A DNA stretch of 64,000 nt from Cymbidium sinense (GCA_021442155.1 CM038216.1:157279983-157343982); one strand, 5' to 3'. Counted from the first letter of the stretch, positions 23,894 through 37,129 are shown. The notes: generated by a model not told the origin, from the letters alone. Made by a program: numbers and translations.

Positions 23894-24799
23894 GGATTTG
23901 GTGATTGAAGTTTGTGTTTATATTTGGATTCATTGAAAGATTGATTGAATCATGAAGAAAATCCAAGGGTTTGGATTTATTTGGGTTTGATTTGGCTAAG
24001 TTAAAGAATTTTGACTTGAAAGGATATAGGTTGGATTTAAATTAGATTGGGGTTGTGTTTTGAATTTGGTTTGGTTATTTGAATTTATATTTCATTTATA
24101 TTTGTGAATATAAATGAGAATATAAATGGATTATGAGAAAATCTTTTGAGTTTGAAGTGATTTGGATTTGGCTTGGCTAAGTCCATAAGATAAAATCAAA
24201 AGGGCTTAGGGAAGACTTTGGATTTGGAATTGAGTTTTGAATTTAGTTTTGGTTGTTTGAATTTATATTTCACTTATATTTATGAATATAAATGAGAATA
24301 TAAAATGGGTTATGAGAAAATCCTTTGAATTTGGAGTGATTTGGATTTGATTTGGCTAAGTCCATAAGATGAAATCAAATGGGCTTAGGAAAGATTTTGG
24401 GTTTGGAATTTATCATGGATTTCAATCATTTTGAATTGATTCATGATTTGGATTTTGGAATTGATTCAAATTTGAGAAAATCAATTAAGTTGAAATTGAT
24501 TTAAAATTTGATTTGGAATTGATTTGAGTTTGAAGTTGGTTTGAATTTGAAGTTAGACTTGAAAGAAGGATGTAAGGATTTGGTTCAAGCTATAGGGTAG
24601 GCAAGTCATCCTAATACCCCTAAGGCATAACCTATTCCTATGGCTAACTCTTCTAAGTCTCTAGGGTTAGGTCAAGTGTTCACCTAATCACTATAAGTGT
24701 CTTAAGACTAAGGAACTCTTAGCATCTAGAGGAGTCCTATGTCTAAGATGGAGAAGTTGAGAGCTCACTCCAAAAGTGAGGTCAACAATAATCCAACAA

Positions 24800-25800
24800 A
24801 TGAAATAGTAACTAAGAGTTATAAGTTTATAGTTCTAATGTAAGTTAATTTGATGTTGTCACTATCTACAAGAAATTTTAGTTGTGGATCTATGGATTTT
24901 GAAATGCAAAAGGATTTTGTAAAGGCTCCCCCCTTGGCCAGCATATCAGCACTCCTAATGAATATGTGAGATGTATATGTTAAGATTTTTTAGCATCACC
25001 TTTAGTCTTGATCTCATTAATTAAGAACAAATGTGTGTTATGATCATTGCTCTCCTTGATAATGTAGATAAGTGTTTTAGAATTAGTTTCCAACCAATAA
25101 TGTGCTGATGGATGGATGGAGGCCATTTGGATAGCATGGCTGCATATTGCCACCTCAGCATGAAGGGGGAAATGAATAGCAAGTGGCATCAAAAAATGAG
25201 AAGATGTTCACCTTTGTGTCCTTGAAAAATGCCCCCAACACCTACAATACCCTTCTTCTAATCATAACTTCCATCAATATTAATCTTGATCCTTCCATGG
25301 GTATGTTTTATCCAAATAACTAGTTCCTAGATTTTTCTTGTTTCTCTTTTCACATCCTCCTAGTTTGCTAAGACTCTACATTCCCCAAATGAATTATGAA
25401 TTCTTTATAGTTCCATAGCTAATCACCTTCCTTAGATAGGATTAGTATTTCTAAAGATAAAATCTTCTATTATTATTATACTCTCATAGTTTGCCTCATT
25501 TCTTGTCAACAAGATAAACCATAGTATAATTAGTGATGTGACCAAAGAGATGTTAACCGGCCATATTTCCATAATCTATCAATTCTAAAGTAACTCTAGT
25601 AGGCATTTTGCGTTATAGTTCATGTCCAAATGGAGTAGATCAGCAAATTCATTCCATACTTTTTTGTTGAAACTATAATGGATAAAATAGTGTGATATGC
25701 TTTCTTCCTCATTCATGTAGAGAAGGAATATTGAAGGTAGCTTTAATCCCTTAAGTTTGAGAAAATCGTCCATAAGTATTAAGTTGTGCATCAGTGTCCA
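24800..25800 (-). pseudogene. LINE 3' part: zinc-finger (zf-RVT) and RNase H remnants
   Basis: On the minus strand 25791-25585 encodes MHNLILMDDFLKLKG, later NEEESISHYFIHYSFNKKVW, matching the cysteine/histidine block that follows RT in plant LINEs; its cysteines are largely lost. 25192-24980 encodes an RNase H-like segment with LHAEVAICSHAIQMA and WLETNSKTLIYIIKES. In a shifted frame it ends with ADMLAKGGAFTK at about 24935-24900, the usual LINE RNase H end. The element then stops next to LTR copy B at 24787. I see no poly-A tail, so its 3' end was probably cut by that LTR or lost. Confidence 0.7.
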
Positions 25801-27600
25801 ACAAAAGAATGAAATTGAGAGTTTAATAGTAAAATTTCATATCACTTTACCACAAGGGAAAGTTTTTTGTCCTTGCCACCTACAATTATAGATCAATTTA
25901 GATATGGAAATTGGGTTGGTTTTACTTTTAAAAACTAATTTATTCTCTTTGGAAGCATCAATTGGTATAGTGCATATTTCTTCATAAATCTATAAAGGGA
26001 GATGTTCTCTTAACATTGATTCATTCTATTTTAGACCTTACTAGAAATCTGCCACTCTTTGAGAATTAATTGGTCTTTCCTCTAACATCCATTTAAAATG
26101 AGCATCTTCCCCCATCCAGGGGTCATTCCAGAAGTTAATTGTTCCATCATCCAAATCCTAAAAATAAGATCTTCAGTTTCATCTCTATGTTCAGCAGAGT
26201 CTGAATTCCATGGATTGGTGATCATAAGATGTGAATGTTGGAAATACTTATTGAACATGAAATTTGCCCATAGTGTACTCCTTTCCCTGAATCAGATATA
26301 TAATTTGATTGAGTTACATTTGATGTTATCCCCATGAGATTTGAGTCCATGACCCCCATTACCAGTCGGCTTGCACACTTTCTTCCAGCTGGTCTAATGA
26401 ATAGATTTATGCTTAGGACTCCATATGAACTTGTTCAATATCCTTTCAATCCTTATTTGAATATTTTTGAGAATTTACTAAACGTGGGTGGTATATAGAC
26501 AAATTGAATTGGGGATGCTTTTAACTAGAGTAAGTCTCCCTTAAAATGATAGAAATGAATTTTTCAAAGAATGAATCTTTTTCTAAATTTTGTCAAAGAT
26601 TGCATGGGAAAGAGAGGAAGTGAGTTTCCCTAGTGGGTTTCCCTTTAGAGTTGGCCAAAGGTACATAAAGGAGATGGGGTGAAGGAAATCTCTTACTTTA
26701 TCCAATAATCCCCATTCTTGTTATCCTTTTCATATAAAAAAGGGTTTGTTAGCATTAATATCCATACCTAATTGTGAAGAGAAATCCTTGATGATATCCA
26801 TAGGGGACTTTATAGACTTCTTGCTACCATTGTAGAAAATTAAGAGATCATCTGCAAAAGCCAAGATATTCACCTTTGTATTGTAGTCAATTGCTTTTTT
26901 AGACTCAATCTCCTTATTTATCTTCTTAAGAGGATATCTAGTGCTGAAATGAAGAGCGAAGATGATAGGGGATCCCCCTATTTAACCCCCCTTCTAGCTT
27001 TGAAGAAGCCATTCAAATGTCCATTAAGATGGATTTTGTAGTGGTTGTTAATGAAACTTCTTTGAATAAGTATGCAGAACTCATCTAAGAAGCCTTTGTC
27101 TTTGAGATATTTGAAAATTAAATTCCAATGTATTGCATCATATGCTTTCCTGAGGACTATTTTTATGATTACATTACCTCCTCTACATTTTCTATCAATA
27201 TCATTGCTCAGTTCTTGGGCAAGTAGTATGTTATCAATGATGTTTTTTCCCTTCACTAAAGTAGCTTGATTGGGTGATATAAGATCAAGAAGTATTTACT
27301 AAAGCTAGTTGGTAATGATTTTGCTTATGATTTTATAAATAATTCATGTTATGCGTATAGGTTTGAATGTATCCCATGTATGAGCATCTTTCTCTATTGA
27401 TATTAGGATGATGGCTAAAGTTGAGAAGAAGTTGTGGATATTTTGGCCTTTGAAAAAACTTTGGATAGCATTGATGGCTTCAGTTCTTATAATGTGCCAA
27501 GATTTTTGACAGAAAAGGGCAGTGAATCCACCAGGTCGTACAACCTTGTATCCATCTATGGAATTGAGTACTTTCATAATTTCATCTTCTAAAGGAATGG
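25800..27600 (-). pseudogene. LINE reverse transcriptase remnant (L1-type)
   Basis: Non-LTR reverse transcriptase copies LINE RNA at the target site. The N-terminal part is at 27577-27344 (VVRPGGFTALFCQKSWHII, then FKPIRIT). 27256-26978 has MKGKNIIDNILLAQEL, RGGNVIIKIVLRKAYDAIHW and NGFFKARRGVK. The catalytic box reads FADD at 26858-26847, apparently intact. Downstream text such as KVCKPTGNGG near 26390 matches the usual region after RT in plant L1 elements. Stops and shifts divide the frame, so the element is dead. It is continuous with the endonuclease to its right and the zf-RVT/RNase H to its left. Confidence 0.85.
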
Positions 27601-28199
27601 AAGTAAGATTTTCATTATTAACCTATTCACTGTTAAATTGATAGAGCTATTGATAATATAGATGGTATGAATTATTATTAGATGCTTGATTGATCTAGTT
27701 TGAGAATAAATTCACACAGCTTTCCATAATGTCTTCCTGTTTATGAACCCATCTCCCCTCATCATATTTTATATTAGTCACCCCAATTCCTTCTTTTTTG
27801 TTTAATGCATGCATGGAAATATTTTGAGTTTCTATCACCTTAGAGGAAGTTTTTGGTAGAGGCTTTTTGTCTTAAAAAGCTTTCTTCTCTATCAATATAA
27901 TCTTGTAGCTTTGTTTACAACTGTTCCAACTTCAATTCAAGTTCCTCATCTTGGTTATCTTTTAATGCAAGTAGTTCAATTTTGTTGGTGTTGATCTGCT
28001 CTTCAGTGGAATTGATTAAGTGGTGGATGCTACCAAAGGATTCCTTATTCCATTTCTTGAGGGCTTGAGAAGTAGCTTTGCATAGAAGCTAGAGTTTAAT
28101 CCAAGGATTGTTTTCTTCTACTCCTTACCATGCATTTAAAACACAATTTTCAAAGTCAGGATGTAATGTCCACATATTTAGAAATTTGAATTGGGGTTA

Positions 28200-28900
28200 G
28201 GATGGTTTGGGCATACATCTAAAATTGACTAATAAAGGGAGAGGTCAGATGCAATCTTTGCAAAGTGTAGAACGTGCAGGTTACATGAATGAGTTAGCCA
28301 ATCTGAGTTAATTAAGATACGATCAAGTCTCTCATAAACCTTCCCCCTTCTCCAAGTGAAAGGAGAGCTAATAAAGCCTACATTAAATAGACCAACTTCC
28401 TCAATAAAACCAGTAAACTCTATGATGACTGAAAGATTAAGCTTCATGCATCCCTTCTTCTCGGTTGGACTAAAAATCATATTAAGGTCCCTCCACCAAC
28501 CAAGAGCAATGGTATTCAGACTGATTTGTTTTATATCTTGCTAGAGTTTTTCTCTTAATTTTCTAATGCAAGCAGCATAAATAAAGGAAGCATAAGAGCA
28601 AACATTAGACTCTTGGATGTGGATATGGATGTATTGACTGGTTTCCAATAAGATCTGAACCTAGAATCCATTGTTCCAGAAAAGCTAGATTTTATTGTTA
28701 GCATTTGGATATATGAAGAATTGAGGAAAACATATTCTTATCTTGGATAGATTTTGGGTTATCACAAGAGGTTCAAGGATAGCAAAAAATTCTATTTTGT
28801 GGTGTCTCATAAAGCTTTTGAGTCTATTAGAGCCATTGTCCTTATCAATACCTCTAATATTCTAAATCATAATATTCACCATAAAGGGGGAGGTTTGCTC
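28200..28900 (-). pseudogene. LINE endonuclease remnant (AP-type)
   Basis: The apurinic-type endonuclease nicks target DNA for LINE insertion. On the minus strand, broken frames start near 28880 with NIRGIDKDNG and KIEFFAILEPL. The later part at 28480-28229 has FSPTEKKGCMKL, SSPFTWRRGKVYERLDRILIN and SDWL, which are the classic plant LINE endonuclease motifs. A GDFN motif expected just upstream reads RDLN in the frame I could follow, so a catalytic residue may be changed. ORF1 (RNA-binding protein) was not found further upstream, so the LINE is probably 5' truncated near 28900-29300. The stretch 27600-28200 between RT and endonuclease is a linker. Confidence 0.75.
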
Positions 28901-30408
28901 TTTGAGGGTCATATAGAGGACCCTTCCCCATTCAAAAAATCATCCATCTTTTGTCTTTTGCTTGCTAGTAAGTTCTTTAGTTCCCTAATTCCTCTTTGAT
29001 TCTATTTTTTGTGTTTAAACATCTACCATTCTTCAGTTGCTATATTGAGAATATCTTCATACCTTTCTTTTTTAGTCTCTCCATATCAGTGGATTGAGCA
29101 ATCCTCTTCCATGATAATATCCTAGGTAGGGGTAGCTTCTAATATAGGATTATCTAGAGAATTTATCTATTTCTATCTGCATTTGAATAAGTCTGATTTG
29201 TTGTTTGTCTTATTCAATGTTTGTAGGATTCTTTCTATAATTAGGTTCTTGATTTTCTACCACATGAAGGGGTATCTCATTCAAATTATTTTCAATAGAT
29301 ATTTGATTATTGATGTTCAAATTAGGCTCAATTGGGTGCTGAGTGATGATCAATAACCATCTTAAAATTGGTTGTAATAATTGGTTTTATCTAATTTTGG
29401 TTGGATCAAGATTTGATTCAATTTGACCCTTTAGGTCAAAGTAGATCAAATGGGGTTAAGTGGATCAATTGGCTCAATTGGCCTACTTGGATACAATTGG
29501 GAGTTAGGATATGATCAATTGTTCATTTGAAAGTGATTATAGGGATTGATTTGGGTTGAATTGATTACAAAGTTGAAAGTAATAGCTTGGTCTCATATGA
29601 TTTTAGAAGTAGTGGAAAGTGATAATGGTGATTGAGCAATAATGGTTATGTGGATAATGGTATTTGGACAATGATGGTTTGGAGATGAAGGTGGAGATGG
29701 TAATGAAGCAATAATAATTAAGTGATAGTGGTTGGATAGTGATTGATAAGTGATGATAACCAAATGATAATGTTTGTTAAATAATGATAATTAGATGACA
29801 ATGGGAATGTAATGATGGATAAGTAATGGAAGTCAGGTGATGGCAGTAGGATGACACTAGTTATTAGTGGTGATTTAACTTATTCAATATGATTTTAGAT
29901 AAACTAGGTGTAGGTTGAAGCTAGAAGTCTAATTTAGCTAGCCTAAAGTGCATAAATTGATTAGGTCTACTTCCTTAGTTGATGATTGACATAATAGTTT
30001 TATGTGCAGCCCAATAAGTTAAGATGACATAAAGATATTCATAATTTTCAAAAGGTAGAGCAAAGTTAGCCAATCAGGTCGACAGCAATCAAAGGTGATT
30101 TGGCCAAGCTTACGTCTTATTAGTGAATTAAGTTAGTTAGAGGTAAGTGATTATGGTAGGTCTCAATTGGCATAACTAGTACCCATATAATCATATCCAA
30201 CTTATGCTACATCAAAAACTCACATCAAGCAACTCATGATGGGAATTATGTACAAACTATGCTAAGACTATATCTAAATCAACTGAGTCTATTCAACACC
30301 TTGGTGAGCATTACTAGAAAAGGTTCAAGACAAACTTTGTTAATCAAGTGATTCCAATAGTATCCTTATGTATAAATATATGAATAAATATGTGCATAAA
30401 TAACTATA
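28900..30408. other. Debris between LINE and chromovirus
   Basis: There is no gene in this stretch. 29370-29560 is rich in TTGACC, GGTCAA and CAATTTGG words and resembles the W-box part of the long LTR, so it may be an old LTR fragment. 29590-29860 is a GATAATGG-rich low-complexity tract listed separately. The rest, 29870-30408, is unique AT-rich DNA as far as I can see. Confidence 0.4.
29590..29860. repeat. Degenerate GATAATGG / GATGATAA repeat tract
   Basis: Words such as GATAATGGT, GATAGTGGTT, GATGATAACC and CAATGATGG recur irregularly every 10-25 bases. This looks like a decayed minisatellite. No other function is visible. Confidence 0.5.
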
Positions 30409-30768
30409 TGTTACAGCCATAGATACCACCATAGCTGAAAGTGACATGGAACAACACGGCCCAAAGAAAAGGAAGAAACCAGCTTGGTTCAAGGACTATC
30501 AAATTGGTGAAAGTTAGTGGGTGCTTCTAGTATAATTAGTAAATAAGGTTAGTGCACACCTGTCCACTATCAATTAGTTAGTTAGAATTTTATAGGCGAG
30601 CATAAGTATTAATAGTAGCCTGTAGTGGGATAAAATGGAGTTTTTGGCTTCTTCTATTTTCAAGAAAATCTCTTCCCTTCCCCCTTTTACCATTGTTCTA
30701 TTAGGCAGTGGTTCACAGGAGTTGTCGGCATCCTTGAATTGCCTCCTTCTTGTAATTGTGCTCTATCA
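30409..30768 (+). repeat. 5' LTR of chromovirus
   Basis: Starts TGTTACAGCC and ends CTCTATCA (TG...CA), 360 bp, and matches 43016-43375 almost base for base. It holds a copy of the reading-frame end GPKKRKKPAWFKDYQ that in the 3' LTR belongs to the polyprotein tail. Confidence 0.93.
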
Positions 30769-30771
30769 TTT

Positions 30772-30789
30772 TGGTGCTTTTGTTGAGAG
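30772..30789 (+). other. Primer binding site of chromovirus
   Basis: TGGTGCTTTTGTTGAGAG begins three bases after the 5' LTR. Plant chromoviruses often have TTTGGTGCTTTCATTGAGA-like text here, so this is the likely tRNA primer site, with some decay. Confidence 0.65.
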
Positions 30790-30798
30790 ATATATCCC

Positions 30799-31720
30799 AT
30801 GGCGGATGAACTAAGTTCTGCAATTCACCCGGGCTATATTAGTGACAAAACAGCCAAAACTATTATCGTCATTCAGGATATCTTGCACCTTACACTCCTC
30901 AAATTTGGCAGGAACATTGCCAATTGCATATGCCTGCATCCCTCGAGCAACCGATTAAGTACTCAAATGAAGGAAATCATAGTAATTCTGACTTCCAAGG
31001 TATCAACCCCTTCAAATCTATGCATACAACCATCCCTCACTTTGTGCAATCTTGAAGCCTGAATCCAAAAAATTGAACAATATTATGGGTTCCATAGACT
31101 CATTGATACTGATAAACTTGCACTGACTTCCTTTCACATGGATGGGCCAGTGGAGGATTGGTACTTATGGCTTTGCAAAACTAAACAGCTTTCCTCTTGG
31201 TCCCAGTTCTTAACAACACTCCGCAATTGATTTGGACCTTTAAAATACTGTGATCTACGAGGTGAACATGCTAAATTGCAACAGATGATTATGGTGGAGG
31301 ATTATCAATTACAATTTGAACAATTGTTTAATCAAATTACAGGTATTGATGAAGTTTTTCTATAAAGTTGCTTTGAATCGGGGCTTAAACTCCATATTCG
31401 AAAAGAAGTTCGCATTCACTAACCTACTAGCCTTGATCAAGCTACTGAACTTGCAAAGTTAATTGAGGATAAGCTCAATGATGCTCATGCTATAATTACC
31501 CCTTCCATTGTGATTGTTTCGCCGCCAAACCCGATGCATCAACCACTACCTACATTACCTCCAAATCCCACTAAATAGATTCAACAATGAGCATCACTAC
31601 CTATTTCTAAACTCACTCCTGTAGAATTAGCTAAATGATGGGATCGTGGCTTATGTTACAACTATGATGAAAAGTTTCATTGTAATCACATATGTAGAGG
31701 CAAAATGTTTTTGCTGCTAA
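30799..31720 (+). pseudogene. Gag remnant of chromovirus
   Basis: Translation starts at MADELSSAIHPGY (30799) and is open for 87 codons. Frames then break. Recognisable gag blocks follow: EQYYGFHRLIDTDKLALTSF near 31075, SSWSQFLTTLRN near 31195, KLQQMIMVEDYQLQFEQLFN near 31275 and ATELAKLIEDKLNDA near 31440. These match the capsid pattern of plant chromoviruses. The zinc knuckle near 31655 reads GLCYNYDEKFHCNH, with tyrosine where the second cysteine is expected, so it is damaged. In-frame stops occur at several places (for example TGA at 31228). Confidence 0.85.
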
Positions 31721-31799
31721 TCAAACCATCATCAAACACAGATTCCTATGATTCCACCCAACAACTAGACCAACCAGGGGCCTTTGATCAACCAATGAA

Positions 31800-31921
31800 T
31801 GACCTACAATAAGAAATTAGTCTACATGCTCTCAATGGCCAATAGACACTCAACACATTTCGCCTCACTGGTCTTCTAGCAGGTCAGAAGGTCCAAATCT
31901 TGGTCGATAGTGGCTCAACTA
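31800..31921 (+). pseudogene. Protease N-terminal part of chromovirus, cut by LTR copy C
   Basis: The frame reads TFRLTGLLAGQKVQILVDSGST near 31857-31919, the standard start of the aspartic protease with the D-S-G catalytic triplet intact. It ends abruptly at the insertion point of the solo LTR. The continuation is at 39592. Confidence 0.85.
31917..31921. repeat. Target site duplication of solo LTR copy C (left)
   Basis: AACTA at 31917-31921 and AACTC at 39592-39596 flank the LTR. Four of five bases agree. The protease reading frame needs the C form, so the left copy mutated after insertion. Confidence 0.75.
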
Positions 31922-34900
31922 TGTGGTGTTTATTTCTCAAACCTTTAGGGATTTAAAAAATAAAAAAATGTTGTGTTTATTGGGACACCACGTAGATTTG
32001 TAGATGTACTTATTAGGGTGACCAGGTGAGACATTGAGGAATGATGTACTATCTCGAGAGACAGAAGTTACCATCCTATAATGGACCTAATCACCAAATA
32101 AGGACTCCTAAGGACAATGAGTCTTCGAATGTAGCAGAGATTATTCTCCTACTTTATATGGAAAAATAAAGTAGTATTTTTTTTAAACTGGGTTCGTTAA
32201 GTTTCCTATGGAGGTAAGCCCCCATAGTTAATTACATCCTAAGGAATGAGATTCCTCGGGAATACTCTCGTTTAAGGTAAATGATCATTGTCTCCAAAGA
32301 TTTCAAAGATAGGACTATCAATCAATTGGTTATTTTTAGAAAATCAAGTGAGATTTGAACAAAATGAAAGAGTCATTATCTAAACCGAAGGGAGATGAGT
32401 AGGGGATGCTCATGATTCTAGGAAGCCTAGTGAGCATCCCAAAATATCCTATGGTTAGGCTTTACATTTTTGAAATTGAGGTGAATTATGTGTTTGAGTT
32501 GAATTTTTCTTAAAAATTTAGGGGCTTACAATTCCACAACACAAGATTGTAGAAATGCTTAAGAGGTGAGGATTTATACTTGTAGCCCTCAAAGAAAAAT
32601 AGCAACCTCATATCCTAAATCTAGAGCTTTGGTGAGAGCCAAGGCACGACCTAAATCTAAGGTGAAAATGGGTACATGGGTTACCTCTACAAGAGAGAAT
32701 AAATCACCCGACTGTTGGACTTACAACTGCTTGGAGGTGGCCGCTAACTAACTCCTCCTATGATTTTAAATACATGTAAAAAAGTCTTATGCTTGCAAGA
32801 TAGCTAGGCTATTGTTTATTTAGAAAGGAGACTAAATCCTTAAACATACTCCCTAAGAGACTAGATCATCAAGGGCATGAGTAATGACTTCATCTAATGC
32901 AAATTTTGTTAAGTTTTATTTTAATTTTTGGACACTTTTATTCGACACGGGCTATAGGATTCATATGTCTAATGTATGAGAAATTGGTTATGGGCCAAAA
33001 TCAAGAAGAAGGAGGTGTATTTCCACCATGGCTCTCAAATGTCAAGTCATTTTCTCTGGTAATGGTGGAAGCCCTCCATTAGCAAGAGTGAAGCAATATG
33101 TTGTATGCATGATGTGAGACATATAACATCCAGCTAAGGGGTTGCTAAATCTTTTATTATCTTGATTTATGTCCTAGGTTTTAGGTGAGGTTATGAATTA
33201 TTTAATTTTAATTTTGAGTTGATTAGTTGGATAAGAAACTTAATTTTCCCTAAGAACCTAATCGCATCTAGGTCGTTCATCAATCAATGAAGAAACTAGG
33301 GATAATCATGCCATCCTAACCACATAAGCTAAACAAACATCAAAAAAATTGATAAAACTTGTGCAAAAGAATAAGAGGGTGATGTGGTCAGGCTCCACCG
33401 CACAAACCCAAAAAGAAATGTGGGTAGCCGAGCTCTAGCCTTATACAACCTGGATAACAAATGAATAATTACAATTTATAAGAAATTTATGTTATGGGGA
33501 TCTTCATTCTTCATTTCTTCATTTCTTCTTTTCTTCATTTCTTTCTTTCGTCATTTCTTTTCTTCCTTTGGTTGGTTGGGATGTAGTTTGCTCCAAGGCT
33601 TCACATGGTACATAAGACTTAGTCTTATGACCAATGTTCATCCTAATTTCCCATAACATTCATTCCAAATCTTAATTGAAAAATTACATGAAAAAGGGAA
33701 AGATAAATCTAATTAAACCTATAAAACAGAGCAGTTATATGAATAAGTTAGACTAAGCACCCCTCACATGTGTAACCAAGTCCACCTATCCTGGTTTGGA
33801 TTATTCTTAGGGGTATAAGCAACCTACAGAATAAAAAATATTTATTTATATTTTTATTATGGCGCCCTTAAGCACAATCCCCTACAGAAGACATGATTAG
33901 GCTAAAACCGCCCTACCATCCAGTCTACGCACATACACCCTAACATCCAGTCTAGAATATTACATCACAAAATAAAACTAAGCATCAAACCATGCATCGC
34001 CCTAACATAGAGCTAGAAATGGTAACTTAGCCTAATGTGTGTGTCATTTAAGGCTTGTGTGGCATGTCTTAGCTAGGCTTTAAGGTTGGAATTTTCTAAG
34101 TGTGAAGGGTTTAACTTAGAGGGTGGTTTCAGTTTAAGTGGTTTAGTTGATTTGTTAATTTTAGTTAATGATTTGATTTGGATTGAATGAACCTACACTT
34201 AGTTACTAAATGTTGTAAAGTGAAGAAAAGAGAAGAGAACTTCTCTTTCGTCCCTACCTTAAGTAATTTCTAATGTAGGTTCATTAATGGTTTTTAGTGA
34301 ATATTTTGTTATGTATTTTTATTAACCCTAAGTTTAGGCTTACTCTAAATAGACCTACTCAATAAGAAAGGTATCTTAGGATTAGTTAAGGTGAATTGCT
34401 ATCACATAACACACAACCATACTATGCATATCTATACATGCAATGCAAACTTTAGCACACTTTGATGATGAATGCTAAGAGATATTTTTTTAGAAAATTT
34501 GGATATCCCATGAATGCATGTTTTATTTAAGTAGAAAAGAAGGACTCTTTTATTCATTGGTTGAATGCACATTTACATGTATAAAAGACATAAATGAGTA
34601 TGGCACTATTATTTTCTACACCATGGGTGTAAGGTATAAGACCTACTTAAGGCTACTTAAAGTCTCGGAACCCCGGGATGTCTAGACTAATATCCCACTT
34701 TTCTTAAATACATGTGCATGTACAAAAAGACACAATTGGATGAAAAATCATGCAAAAGATTTTTGTTTCATTTGGTTGTATAATTTACATGTGTAAAGTG
34801 AAGATCCTTCTTAAGTCATAACATAGAAGTGCATAGGAATAGATTTAAGCAAGTGTTATATTCTTTTCAAATGAACTATATACTTTGCAAATCATATTCA

Positions 34901-37129
34901 AATCCATGTTAAGAGAAGAGAAGAAAATCACATAAACACATCTTATGATATAATTATATGCAAGCTTGTAAGTACTTATAAGTAGCATCACTTCATTTAT
35001 AATATTCAATTTATAGGTTTTAAAAATAATTTCTGATTTAATAGTGCTAATAGACACTCATATTCTTAACTTTAGCCAAAATATGCAATTTTACATAAAA
35101 GGGAACATTTTATTTAATTTAATTTTTCAAAAGATATGAATGCATGATTTCATATGGCATACAATATTTAGCATGCTTGGAAAGAAATAACATGATGTAA
35201 GCATATGACTTCATTCACCCTAATTAATTCCTAAGGACAATCCTATAAGATAAGATTATTCAAAGTGAATCAAAATTCTTTTAAAAGATTTTTTATTTTG
35301 AATTTGATTTGATTTAGAAATATGAAAAGCGTTTGGTAGTCCTAATCTATTTCTCTCATGTGTGAATCAATTTGGTTTAATTTTAGAAAAATTAGGTTGA
35401 TTTTATATTTTGGTTAGGTTGAGGTGTGAATTAAATCTATTAATTACCTCTTACCTATACCACTTTAACATAATTAAACAAATAATTATGAACCAACATA
35501 TGATATGCAACCACATGGAATTTAAATCAGCAATGCACCTAAGAAATAAAGGAGTCTAATTCAATTGGCTCATAATTTTTTATTAATTAAGCTAAAGGGT
35601 TTAATTAAGTACTTTCATAACCATCATACACATGTAGTTTGATTATAATTTCCTTTGGAACCTCTTAGGTTACTGAACACCTAAGAATTAAGATGATTAA
35701 GTTCTGGAGTTAATTTGATTTTAAATTTGATTAATTAAGCTATTAAATGAAATGATTAAATCATTAATCAATTTGTAAATTAATTAAGTGTTTATCCAAA
35801 TGAAATAAACTTAGGGGAAAACATTGGAAAAGAAATCCTAATCTCATTCCCTAAGTCCATTCACTATTTCATGGTGACTGACAAACTTAATTAATGAATT
35901 TATCACTATTTAATAGGTTAATTAATCATTTAATTGATTAAGAGAGTGATTATGGGTGAATCAAGCAATTCCCCTAATTAACCCAATATTAAATTTCAAA
36001 AAAATCATTGGAGGCACAGGTCATCCCACCAATAAATATTAGGAAGTTCGGAATTAATTGTTGAAGTAATTAAGGAGTAATTAGCCTAATTACATTCCCA
36101 ATAAAAACCCAAATTGAGTGAAGGTTATTGTTCAAAATCAATTAAACTTAATTTTATATTATTCCTCTTTGATTTATCTTTAAAATAAACTTGAGTTTAC
36201 ATTATTTGGATTTTTATACAATTAGTTTTGAATTTATGAAGTTTCTATGATTAATGGAAAATTAAAATAGCCTAATTAATTAACTAATCCTGTCTGCACT
36301 GCATGGACTTCTAATGTGGTGTGATTTCCACTTAGCGCGATGGGATTAGTTATTTAAGTTATCACATCACGTGCCGCATCAACTAACAGCGGGACGCGCT
36401 TTCCCCTGGACCGTCCGATCAAAGATCAAACAGTCAGGATTAATCCCATGGTTCTAAAGGGCTTAAATCAGAGATCTAACGTGATTAAATTAGGGTCGTC
36501 CATCCAAAACATGTGGGATGGACGGCTCATGATTCATCCCTGCCTAAGCTATGGGAGACAGAGGTCGTCCGTCCTCCACGGCTTGATTCGAGCTCACTAA
36601 GCTTCAGATTTGAAGGTGTGGGAAGAACATCCAACGGCTAGAATCTAATGGGATTATAATTCTCTTCATAAAGGACCAAGCATTTTTCAATGGAGGATCA
36701 ATTTTGAGCCATACCTTATCGGAGGCTATCACCAGTGCTTCCAACGGAGGAGGTAGCTTCATCTAGTAGAGACGAAGCTCTGTCGAAGATATCATGGTTC
36801 AATTTGAAGTGACTTGCTCAATTGACCAAACTCCCCTCCAATTGCTATCAGCTTTGGTCTAGGTGAGGCTTCCCATGGCTTGGAGACTTAGGAAACACCA
36901 TGGGTGAGCTCAACTAGGTCCCTTGATGGTGCTTGCAAGAGCAATTTGGATTTGGTGGAGAATTGAGTGACTTGGAATTTCACCTCACCTCCCTTATTTT
37001 GGCTTTGAGAAAAATTGAGAAGGAGAAATTGGGGAAGCTTGGAATTGGCTTAGGGAAGCTTGGAGATGCTTTCCTTTGATTCCCATACCTCAATCGAATT
37101 CCATGTCTATGGTTTGAGTGGGAATGAGG

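Larger units (their letters stand above)
17216..24787 (-). mobile_element. 5' LTR of Tat element 1 (copy B), 7572 bp
   Basis: Read on the minus strand it starts TGTTGACCTC at 24787 and ends CACCCACA at 17216, giving TG...CA termini. The inner end abuts the PBS. It aligns over its whole length with copy C, which is an independent insertion, so both ends are supported. In a 195-bp comparison near the right end I count about 16 differences (about 8 percent). It contains no recognisable protein gene. Notable parts are a pyrimidine-rich CTTTC tract near 18765-18822, the single GGGATGTCCA block near 19970, and a TTGACC-rich stretch (22777-23893). A repeated segment with TTTATATTTCATTTATATTTGTGAATATAAATGAG-like text lies near 24080 and 24260. 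An LTR this long is unusual. Confidence 0.85.
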
